DNA of 16,382 nucleotides from an uncultured archaeon. Lineage in GTDB: Archaea; Nanobdellota; Nanobdellia; Pacearchaeales; GW2011-AR1. The position numbers and the translations under genes were made by a program. The DNA is taken from the NCBI GenBank assembly GCA_903873955.1, contig CAIQQL010000032.1, positions 1 through 16,382 on the forward strand, written 5' to 3'. Positions 6,516 through 13,501 of the stretch are shown piece by piece (position 1 is the stretch's first letter; the number at the start of each line of letters is the position of its first letter). Below the pieces are notes generated by a model. That model did not search any database. It saw only the letters and a program-made list of their open reading frames with translations, and had not been told where the DNA came from.

Positions 6516-9500
6516 AGCCTGGATCCCCTAACAATTGCTCCACAGCTGTCGGAGGCATTTCCATTGTTGAATTGGTCAGAACATTTGATATAATAGGTCG
6601 ATTGCTCATCTAGTAGGGTGGTGTGGATAAGGGCCGTGCCGCTTAGTTGCGTCGCGTTTGAGAAATTATATCTGCATCTTGTTTGCGTGTCCGTACCGAA
6701 TACGCACGTGCCAGGTTCACTGGTGATTGCAAATAAGGTATTTCCATCACGGTATAACCGGGTGACAAGAGGGGTGCCCGTGTCAATCTTGATGATGACG
6801 CTTCCATTTCGTTCTGCCTTGTTGCCTACACCGTCTTCACATAGGAGCGCATACTTGAAGGTCCCGCCAACCATTTGATTGAACAGCTGGCTATGACTCG
6901 AGGTTCCTGTGTTGCTCAGGACTTGCAGACCCTGGTTAGTCAGGAACCCGCAAGTTGCGGTCCCATCAAGACCTCCAGCAGTTGTTGCTGCAAAGGAAAC
7001 GGTCGCAGGCTGTGTCCCGAACGTCAACGTGACATTGTTCGGGGTGATCGAGGTTATCTGCAGAGGGGTTGCGGTCTTTTGTACAGTATACTGATAGGAT
7101 ACTGGAGTGGGGTTCCTCTTGCTTTCATTTTCACCGTGCAGCCAGGGCTGGTCAAGACAGCGTATGAAAAAAGTGCTTTGATTTTGAGGAAGCAAGAATG
7201 TTGCTGAACAGGAAAATCCCCTGAAGGTCATGTCGCCAAGTTGATTGAGGCATGACATGGATGCATTCATGGAAGAATAGTTCCGGTCTTGCGTACTCCA
7301 CCTGCAATCCGCAGGTTCATTGGTATAAATGGTTGCATTGAGCGCATCCTGGCCATATCTCACGATTTCTTGTGCAGGTTCTCGGGAAGTGATCACTGGA
7401 GGGGTAATATCTGGTCCTTGCTTGATGCAGAAGCTGACAAAATAATCTCTCTGGTTTTTATTTCCGCTTTTATCTTGGCAACGCACATAGACACTGGCAT
7501 TGGCCCTTGCGTTCGGATCAAAACTTTCAAATCCCAGACTTTCAAGGTTAGGGAGAATGATCGGGAGGGTATGGTTAAGACTGAATCTATTGTTGTCTGA
7601 GACATACTGGTCCATCAGATCAAAAGAGGTCAGAGGGCGAGTGCTTACTTTGCATTGGCCAGGTTCACTTAAAATAAATCCGAAAGGGATTGCCTGATAG
7701 GTTTCCTGGATGCATTTATCGGACGTATCTGCCTCGATACGTACTCCAGCATCAGTTGCTGTCCAAGTGTATCCTGTAGGTTTGAGAGGATAATTTGGAG
7801 AGATGACTGGCGCAAGACTGTCTTTTGGCGATACATCAATGCAGGCAGTGGTCGCAGGATCATCCTCGTTGATGATCTGGCATTCTTGACCTAGGGAATT
7901 GCAGGAATATTGAGAGCAAGGAAATCCATCGCTGCCGCATTTGCTGCAATCCTTGCCGCCGACAGGAGGTTGCCAGGGCTGGCAGGTAAATTTGACGTCC
8001 TTTTCTTTGACATCTCCAATACCCATGGCCCACATGATGAGGATGGCTGCGATGACAACCCCTACAGCAACAAGACCAATGGCGGTAAGCGTTGCGGCGC
8101 TTGCACCAAACGCTGTGCCTCCCATGATGCCATACCCTGCGACGGCTCCTCCAATGGCTCCGGCAGCCATGAGCCCATATCCTTGTCCTGCACTTAATCC
8201 TCTGCCAACTCCAGAGTATTGCATGATCGTGGAGGTGAGTGCAAATCCAATCGCTGCTCCTGCTAACGCGCCGCCTGCTGCACTAAGTCCAGGAGCGGCT
8301 GCAGCAGTGTTTGTTGCGCTGTTTGCTGCAATTGCACCATGAGCAAGACCGACGTGACCGAGTGCTGCGGCGCCCATGGCAGTATGGGCGAGCATAGGGA
8401 GAAGCGTTCCGACAACTCCTGTGATCATCCCCACAGTGTATATTCCGGTCATAGGGTCATCAGGAGTGGTTGCGCCTCCAAGACCTGAAGGGAATCCAAG
8501 CATGCCGTAATAATCGGCTAGGCTTCCCACATCGGCGCTCTTTCCCTTGAAGAGTTTTTCATTGGCATAGCGGGCAATGTCCTGAAGGTAGGCAGTGCCC
8601 AACCTTGGGGCGTTGGTGACTTCATAATTGCTCTCGCTCATGGCCCCCAGATAATTGGCAGAGGCTCCGCAATCTCCAAGGCTCATGCAAAAATCATTCA
8701 TCTGTTCGGTGAATTTGGAGGACAGGCATTCCTTGTTGATCTCATTTTTTCCGGTCAGTGTCTTGACAGAAATATACTTGCACGTTGCTGTGCCTATGCC
8801 GCAATAGGAGACAGCCGAGTCGCTCTGGGTGGAAAGGTCAAAACCTGGCTTGTATTTGGGAACGCAATAATCAAATGAGAAATTTGCTGCGACGTCGACC
8901 TTTTTGACAAAGCAGTCTGGGTTTTTTGCGCATTCTGCTTTTTTCTCTACAGTATTATATCCCAGGCATTCATATCCTCGGTTGATTCTGCAGGAGGCAG
9001 TGGAGAACGTTCCTCCCGCGGTGGTAGGGTTCTTTGATTCTACACAGATGGCATTCCTGTAATCAAGGCAAGGTTCAGTGGTGATGTCTCCATTGACACA
9101 GCTTTTTCTGTAGTATCTGCTTCCAGGGGTGTCGCTTGAGCGATTGGTGGAGATACCTGCATCAACACCGATGGAACCTTGTGTTGCGCACCAGGATTCG
9201 CCATTTGCGCGTTTTGTCCCATCGATATCTGTGCAGTCCAATGACCTGCAGACATACTGCTGGCTGCTGTCTTTGAGAGATTCGGTGGAGGTTCTTTTTC
9301 CGCAGACACTGCTCGAGTAACGGTCACAGTTCCCGCAGGTCTTTTGGTTGGCGACAGGGTTTGTTGTAGAGGAAAGGATGCAGCTTTGTTCCTTGGGCAA
9401 TACCTTTCCGTCATTGAAGCTCTTGTTGAGGTTTACGTCATAGATATTTTCAGGATTGCCGCAGCTGTCAAACCAGTAGACCTCATCTTTGAGTCCAAGG

Positions 9501-10240
9501 GTCGCATCATCGACACATCCGGCCCGTTGCTGGGCGACGCATTTTGTGTTCAGGTCAGGGTTGGAGCAGAGGATTCCTGCATGGAACTCCCCATGGGTTT
9601 GGATGCATTTTTCTTTGCTGGTGAACGTGCAGTCATTCTGGGGGTCGGCGCTTTTTACACAGGCACCCTGCTCTTGGCTGTTGGAAAGTGCCAGACAGCT
9701 CAGCTGGTCGTTTACCTGTGAACGAAAGTCCCGAGGGATCCCGCTGGCGTTGGCGAGCACGTCACATTGACGTGCAGTGCCGAACGAGACTGCGTTGCCT
9801 AGGACACAACAGCCTTGCTTGCATTGCAGGGTATTTCCAAACGGGTCATTGAGCCACGTGCCTCCCTGGTTTTGGCAGGACTCTTTTGTGGAACGTAGTG
9901 AGCAGGTGCCAAAGGCAGAGTCATAACAGCTTCCTACCTTGCATTGGTCGACCTTATCCATCGTTGAGGGGATGCAGGCCGATGCGCATTTCGTTGCACA
10001 AGTGTCTGAAGTGTATTCCTGGCAGACGGAACCGTTTTTGCTCTCGAGGCAGGTCTGGACCGTGGGCAGGGTCTGGGCAGAAGCCAAGGTCTTGTCATTG
10101 AGAAGTGTGTTGAGGGCATCTTGAAGGGTAAGGGGATGCGAACCGTCGCTCGCGTTGAGTACATGGGCAAAAGCGATGCTCATCCAGACTAAAAGGAACA
10201 TTTCGAGGAACGCTCCGGCAATTTTTTGTGGTTTTCTCAT
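6512..10240 (-). CDS. Giant cysteine-rich surface protein with central membrane region and Ig-like repeats
   Basis: This 1242-aa protein is unnamed. Residues 1-26 form a signal peptide (core about 8-25). Residues 60-535 are a cysteine-rich module matching the 507-aa neighbour (QGCCVLG, DSCGNPENIYD, PKEQSC, CGNC, NGESWC, SLGDCG). Residues 600-740 are Ala/Gly-rich and hydrophobic, with several possible membrane spans. Residues 752-800 hold a cysteine block (CSKC, PCSQYSC, LGQECQ). Residues 850-1240 hold about four repeats, most with EPxxC and then YxxxCxDxxGN; this part matches the 776-aa protein. Many N-x-[ST] sites are present. Its ATG overlaps the stop of the 252-aa gene (TGATG) and its stop overlaps the next start (ATGA), so all are translationally coupled. 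The likely topology is two exported disulphide-rich parts joined by a membrane hairpin bundle. The function is unknown; adhesion or host contact is an inference. Confidence 0.88.
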   Translation of the reverse strand: MRKPQKIAGAFLEMFLLVWMSIAFAHVLNASDGSHPLTLQDALNTLLNDKTLASAQTLPTVQTCLESKNGSVCQEYTSDTCATKCASACIPSTMDKVDQCKVGSCYDSAFGTCSLRSTKESCQNQGGTWLNDPFGNTLQCKQGCCVLGNAVSFGTARQCDVLANASGIPRDFRSQVNDQLSCLALSNSQEQGACVKSADPQNDCTFTSKEKCIQTHGEFHAGILCSNPDLNTKCVAQQRAGCVDDATLGLKDEVYWFDSCGNPENIYDVNLNKSFNDGKVLPKEQSCILSSTTNPVANQKTCGNCDRYSSSVCGKRTSTESLKDSSQQYVCRSLDCTDIDGTKRANGESWCATQGSIGVDAGISTNRSSDTPGSRYYRKSCVNGDITTEPCLDYRNAICVESKNPTTAGGTFSTASCRINRGYECLGYNTVEKKAECAKNPDCFVKKVDVAANFSFDYCVPKYKPGFDLSTQSDSAVSYCGIGTATCKYISVKTLTGKNEINKECLSSKFTEQMNDFCMSLGDCGASANYLGAMSESNYEVTNAPRLGTAYLQDIARYANEKLFKGKSADVGSLADYYGMLGFPSGLGGATTPDDPMTGIYTVGMITGVVGTLLPMLAHTAMGAAALGHVGLAHGAIAANSATNTAAAAPGLSAAGGALAGAAIGFALTSTIMQYSGVGRGLSAGQGYGLMAAGAIGGAVAGYGIMGGTAFGASAATLTAIGLVAVGVVIAAILIMWAMGIGDVKEKDVKFTCQPWQPPVGGKDCSKCGSDGFPCSQYSCNSLGQECQIINEDDPATTACIDVSPKDSLAPVISPNYPLKPTGYTWTATDAGVRIEADTSDKCIQETYQAIPFGFILSEPGQCKVSTRPLTSFDLMDQYVSDNNRFSLNHTLPIILPNLESLGFESFDPNARANASVYVRCQDKSGNKNQRDYFVSFCIKQGPDITPPVITSREPAQEIVRYGQDALNATIYTNEPADCRWSTQDRNYSSMNASMSCLNQLGDMTFRGFSCSATFLLPQNQSTFFIRCLDQPWLHGENESKRNPTPVSYQYTVQKTATPLQITSITPNNVTLTFGTQPATVSFAATTAGGLDGTATCGFLTNQGLQVLSNTGTSSHSQLFNQMVGGTFKYALLCEDGVGNKAERNGSVIIKIDTGTPLVTRLYRDGNTLFAITSEPGTCVFGTDTQTRCRYNFSNATQLSGTALIHTTLLDEQSTYYIKCSDQFNNGNASDSCGAIVRGSRL

Positions 10241-10998
10241 CAGACTCCCTCGGGCATGGCACAGCTGCGAATTGCTATTTCCATCTCTTTATGTGAAGTA
10301 GGGTCATTGATGCTATAAATCTTCGTGGAGTCGCGCAGGGAGTTGACTTTGATGGTGAACTGGGGATGAAGCATCATATATCCTACCGAATCAAAATTGC
10401 AGTAAGTCGCTTCTTGCGAAGCGATGGTCAGTGCAACGGTCGCCAGGTCAAATAAGGGACTTGCCTGTTCAAAGAGGAACTGGTGATAGTTCCTGGTCTC
10501 ATTATCCTTGGTGAGATGGACATCGCGCACGATAGTGGTGCGTATGACTCCTGGGCCAAGAACCACGTTGAGATGTTGGTCGCCTAAGGTGACCTCCACG
10601 TTTCTTTTCCGTGATTCTGCGGCAAACCTCATGAAGCAGTCATTGATTTTCGGATCGATGGTCTCTTGCAGTTGCTGTTGTATCTCCGAAAGTAAGATGG
10701 GATGTTGGTTGATGCAGGGTTTGAAATAGCCTTCGTTGAGGCATAAATAGCTGACCTTGTTCCCACCATACAATTTGAATTGCGTAGGTGCAAGGATGCC
10801 TCCCTGAGGAAGCATGAGCTGTTCTGCTGAACTCAAGGCTTCACTGGTGCATTGTTCTATGCTTGCTGTAGGGTTGGTGAACGTCGGGGAGGGTGGGACA
10901 AACGGTCCGGGGGAAAGAAATACCACGAGTGCGACAGCAGTGATGACAATAATCAGAGCAAGGATAATCCAAAGCGAGAGCTGGGCTTTTGCATTCAT
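10240..10998 (-). CDS. Pilin-like anchored surface protein (first copy)
   Basis: This 252-aa protein is first in the surface operon. AKA-QLSLWIILALIIV at the N-terminus looks like an archaeal class III (type IV pilin-like) signal peptide cut before Q6, leaving a hydrophobic helix (about 8-28), then a Pro-rich hinge (29-44). The globular part shares with the 270-aa protein cysteines 50, 86, 95 and 121, the block YLC....YFKPC..QHP, the pair PK...C..F, and LTKDxxTRNY (162-170). Cysteines 200 and 246 are extra. At about 250 residues it is larger than most pilins, so it may be an anchored accessory protein rather than a filament subunit. The start at 10998 is preceded by gaagg at about the right distance. 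Its coupling to the giant protein gene implies a joint complex. Confidence 0.83.
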   Translation of the reverse strand: MNAKAQLSLWIILALIIVITAVALVVFLSPGPFVPPSPTFTNPTASIEQCTSEALSSAEQLMLPQGGILAPTQFKLYGGNKVSYLCLNEGYFKPCINQHPILLSEIQQQLQETIDPKINDCFMRFAAESRKRNVEVTLGDQHLNVVLGPGVIRTTIVRDVHLTKDNETRNYHQFLFEQASPLFDLATVALTIASQEATYCNFDSVGYMMLHPQFTIKVNSLRDSTKIYSINDPTSHKEMEIAIRSCAMPEGV

Positions 10999-11037
10999 TC
11001 GGCCTTCTTTTTTTTATAAATCCGTATGCGCTTTGAC

Positions 11038-11047
11038 GTATATAAAC
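11038..11047 (-). promoter_or_regulatory. TATA box candidate for the surface-protein operon
   Basis: On the minus strand this reads ttatatacg-like, about 44 bp before the ATG at 10998. It would give a short leader carrying gaagg (11003-11007) as a ribosome-binding site. A second AT-rich site, atttataaaa at about 11012-11021, is closer to the start and less well placed. No other promoter-like gap occurs before the end of the four-gene run at 4178. Confidence 0.4.
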
Positions 11048-11050
11048 CCT

Positions 11051-11060
11051 CTTATAAAAA
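11051..11060 (+). promoter_or_regulatory. TATA box candidate for the cobalamin adenosyltransferase gene
   Basis: The sequence cttataaaaa is centred about 29 bp before the ATG at 11084. A second box, cttataaaga at 11070-11079, sits about 24 bp before the internal ATG at 11099. Either would give a leaderless mRNA, so the sequence alone does not settle the start. Confidence 0.45.
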
Positions 11061-11083
11061 CACTATAATCTTATAAAGAAAAG

Positions 11084-11647
11084 ATGCTTTCATTGAGGAT
11101 GGATGCCCAGGAGTTTTCCGGTCAGGTGCAGGTTTTATGGGGTGATGGAAAAGGAAAGACGACCTCTGCACTAGGGACTGCGCTTCGTGCATGCGGCAAC
11201 GGGTACAAAGTGCACCTGGTACAATTTATGAAAAACGGCGCACAAGATCCTGAGATTGAGATTCCTGGGGAGATTCTTGCCCTTAAAAAAATGGAGACCT
11301 TTTCATACAGGCGATTTGGGGCAGGGAGCTGGGTTATCGGTAAACCGAATGACGCACATCTGCAGGCGGTGCATGCTGCGTATGAACATGTGCTTTCTTC
11401 ATTCCTTGAGCCTTATAACATCATCATTGCCGATGAGATTTTATATGCGGTGCAGCTCAAACTGCTTTCAGAAGCGGAGGTCCTCTCACTTATCAGGCGA
11501 AGACCCAAAGACAAAGAACTTATCTTGACAGGGTCCCATCAGCCTTTTCCTGCAATCTTTGAACTGGCGAATTTAGTGACTGAAGTGAAAAAGATAAAAC
11601 ATCCCTATGATTCTGGACTGAGCGCAAGAAAGGGTATCGAGTATTAG
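11084..11647 (+). CDS. cobA: Cob(I)alamin adenosyltransferase, CobA/BtuR/CobO type
   Basis: This enzyme transfers the adenosyl group of ATP to the cobalt of reduced corrinoid to make adenosylcobalamin. The 187-aa protein has the family P-loop GDGKGKTT at 20-27, the following TSALGTALRACGNGYKVHLVQF pattern (in the family usually RAxGxGxxVxxVQF), a Walker B-like IIADEI at 114-119, and the characteristic C-terminus HPYDSGLSARKGIEY. Length is normal for the family. The loop TGSHQP replaces the more usual TGR in the conserved segment near 149, a small departure. MDAQEF at residue 6 (11099) is an alternative start. No corrinoid-synthesis genes are nearby, so it probably serves salvage of B12 for an unseen B12-dependent enzyme. 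It is divergent from the surface operon and ends eight bases from the convergent next gene. Confidence 0.88.
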   Translation: MLSLRMDAQEFSGQVQVLWGDGKGKTTSALGTALRACGNGYKVHLVQFMKNGAQDPEIEIPGEILALKKMETFSYRRFGAGSWVIGKPNDAHLQAVHAAYEHVLSSFLEPYNIIIADEILYAVQLKLLSEAEVLSLIRRRPKDKELILTGSHQPFPAIFELANLVTEVKKIKHPYDSGLSARKGIEY

Positions 11648-11655
11648 AAGATGAT

Positions 11656-12357
11656 TTAGGCGAGGAATGCAGCTTCACTCACTTTTTGTGCAGCATCGTC
11701 AATGGTAAGGAGACGTTTCACCTTTCCCTTTCGTTTTGCCTGTTCACGGATCTGGACAGGGTCAGACACTCCTGTAGGGAGGATGATGTCTTCAATGAGG
11801 ATGGTGTGTTTGATGGTGATTGCCTTGAAGTCAGGCACGTCAAAAATCAGCTCTTTCATGACCTCTGGTTCACTGGTCTTGATGGAGCAGAATGCTGCTT
11901 TGGGTTCTTTGCCGCTGCTTCCGGCAGGTTTTGCACTCTTGGGCGCCTTGGCCTTGATCTTGAGCACAATACCTGGTGCGGTGAAAGAAAGCGCGAAGAA
12001 AGCACGGGGATATTTTTCCATGGCCTCAAGAAGGTCTTTTGGCTGGACAGTTGCATTGATGACTGACTGCTTGATGCCCATGAACTGCTTGATGCGTTCG
12101 ACAGGGACTGCCCCAAGATCCATCTTGAATGTGGCAACAATGACTCCGGTGACGCTGACCTCTCCCTTCACTTTCTGCAGACAACTTTTGACAACGCTAT
12201 TGACAAACTCCGGACCTGTTTTGATGGTCCATCCGTCTTTTTGTTTTTTCGCCTCAATCAAGTATCGGTTGTCAAAGACGCCTTTGCTGAATTTGATAAA
12301 CTCATGATGTACCTGTTCACCAGGTTTTCCTGCAAAAATCTCACCAATCGCGTTCAT
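11656..12357 (-). CDS. Conserved-looking hypothetical protein
   Basis: I do not recognise this 233-aa protein. It has no signal peptide or membrane segment and should be cytoplasmic. The N-terminal half is compact and mixed alpha/beta (GEIFAGKPGEQVHHEF, then KFSKGVFDNRY at about 22-32). A flexible Lys/Pro/Ala/Ser-rich linker lies at about 133-150. The C-terminal half contains strand-rich hydrophobic segments and a basic stretch (KRKGKVKRLL at about 209-218) that could bind nucleic acid. There are only two cysteines. The start at 12357 has a TATA box about 30 bp upstream, giving a very short leader. It faces the permease gene divergently and ends almost against the adenosyltransferase gene. 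It is probably a lineage-specific DPANN protein, but that is a guess from style. Confidence 0.7.
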   Translation of the reverse strand: MNAIGEIFAGKPGEQVHHEFIKFSKGVFDNRYLIEAKKQKDGWTIKTGPEFVNSVVKSCLQKVKGEVSVTGVIVATFKMDLGAVPVERIKQFMGIKQSVINATVQPKDLLEAMEKYPRAFFALSFTAPGIVLKIKAKAPKSAKPAGSSGKEPKAAFCSIKTSEPEVMKELIFDVPDFKAITIKHTILIEDIILPTGVSDPVQIREQAKRKGKVKRLLTIDDAAQKVSEAAFLA

Positions 12358-12384
12358 GGTATATCAGAGGATGGAGCAGAATCG

Positions 12385-12394
12385 CTTTATAAAT
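12385..12394 (-). promoter_or_regulatory. TATA box for the 233-aa hypothetical gene
   Basis: The minus strand reads atttataaag, about 32 bp before the ATG at 12357, giving a leader of only a few nucleotides. It is followed on the plus side by the divergent promoter at 12430-12439. Confidence 0.5.
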
Positions 12395-12429
12395 TTTTGT
12401 ACCTCTTTTACCCCCTTCGCTCAGTGAAG

Positions 12430-12439
12430 TTTATAAATA
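12430..12439 (+). promoter_or_regulatory. TATA box that decides the permease start
   Basis: The sequence tttataaata is centred about 25 bp before the ATG at 12459. This predicts a leaderless transcript starting at that ATG and argues against the in-frame GTG at 12441, which would lie upstream of the expected transcription start. Confidence 0.6.
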
Positions 12440-12458
12440 AGTGTCCGTTATTATTAAC

Positions 12459-13487
12459 ATGGACTTAGGAGAGAAAGATGTTCGCAGGATATCGACGCTT
12501 ACTTTAGTCCTGGTCTTGGGGATTCTCGCTTTTTTTGTGGTGCAGCCCTTGTTGATTGCTGTGCTTTCTGCATTGATCTTGGCATATATTTTCTCCCCCG
12601 TATACAATAAGGTCCTCAAATATATCCCGAACAAGAATGCGGCGGCAACGCTGGTCTCGGTGGTCATCTTGGTGGTTTTGTTTGTCCCGCTCTGGTTTAT
12701 GACCCCGATGATCCTGCAGCAGGTGTATGACATTGCAGGGTACTATCAGAAGCTTGATGTTGGGGCAGTTGTGCAAAATATGTTCCCAACCTCCTCTGAA
12801 AAGTTTATCACACAGACTACCCTGACGATGAACAATCTGGTGAATACACTCACCTCGAGTATCTCCAAGTATCTGATTGATTTTCTCCTCAATATCCCCT
12901 TCTTGCTCATTGACCTGCTTATAGTCGCATTTGTGTTCTACTATTCGTTGCGTGATGCCGACAAACTCGGGGCCTTTGCACGTTCTATCTCTCCACTCAG
13001 TGAAGCCAACGAACAGGTCCTGGTGAAGCATTTCAAGGACATGACTGATACCATCATCTATGGGCAGTTTATTGTCGGTATTGTGCAAGGTTTGCTTGCT
13101 GGAATTGGCTTTGCGCTCTTTGGGGTGAATAATGCCCTGGTGCTCACCTTGCTTGCCATATTCTTCTCAGTCATCCCTTTCATCGGTCCTTGGGTGGTAT
13201 GGGGTCCTGTGAATGTCTATCTCTTCGCCACAGGGAAACCGGGGCTTGCATTGGGATATCTCGCCTATAATGTGCTCATTGTCTCCGTGGTGGACAATAT
13301 CCTGCGCTCTTATCTCATCTCCAGGAAGACGAACATCTCTCCTGCGTTGGTCATGGTGGGTATGATCGGGGGAATCTATCTGTTCAATATGATCGGGATT
13401 CTTATCGGGCCGTTAATTCTTGCTTATTTCTTTACCTTGCTCAAGACCTTTAAGGACAAATCTTTTTATAGCCTGTTTAGTAAGTAA
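12459..13487 (+). CDS. AI-2E / PerM family membrane permease
   Basis: This 342-aa polytopic membrane protein belongs to the AI-2E transporter (PerM-like, UPF0118) family. An N-terminal pair of hydrophobic helices (VLVLGILAFFVVQPLLIAVL) is followed by a loop with PNKNAAATL, a third helix, and a soluble segment of about 70 residues. A C-terminal cluster of four to five helices then contains the family-typical YGQFIVGIVQGLLAG, IPFIGPWVVWGP and a late MIGGIYLFNMIGILIGP block. Members are proposed exporters or sodium-proton antiporters; few have been tested, so the substrate here is unknown. The start is set by the TATA box rather than the in-frame GTG at 12441. The next gene begins 14 bases after its stop, so the two are probably co-transcribed. 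Confidence 0.88.
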   Translation: MDLGEKDVRRISTLTLVLVLGILAFFVVQPLLIAVLSALILAYIFSPVYNKVLKYIPNKNAAATLVSVVILVVLFVPLWFMTPMILQQVYDIAGYYQKLDVGAVVQNMFPTSSEKFITQTTLTMNNLVNTLTSSISKYLIDFLLNIPFLLIDLLIVAFVFYYSLRDADKLGAFARSISPLSEANEQVLVKHFKDMTDTIIYGQFIVGIVQGLLAGIGFALFGVNNALVLTLLAIFFSVIPFIGPWVVWGPVNVYLFATGKPGLALGYLAYNVLIVSVVDNILRSYLISRKTNISPALVMVGMIGGIYLFNMIGILIGPLILAYFFTLLKTFKDKSFYSLFSK

Positions 13488-13493
13488 GGAAAA

Positions 13494-13497
13494 GAGG
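13494..13497 (+). promoter_or_regulatory. Shine-Dalgarno site of AMP phosphorylase
   Basis: GAGG lies four bases before the ATG at 13502, between the permease stop and this start. A leadered internal start fits the second gene of an operon, in contrast to the leaderless first genes. Confidence 0.5.
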
Positions 13498-13501
13498 CCC
13501 T

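Noticed and set aside
6618..10124. Numerous frames antisense to or out of phase with the 1242-aa gene
   Set aside because: They are shadows of a long Cys-rich coding sequence; the minus-strand frame has a signal peptide and a paralogue.
12441..12458. GTG start for the permease, six codons upstream
   Set aside because: The TATA box at 12430-12439 predicts transcription starting at the ATG at 12459, leaving the GTG outside the message.
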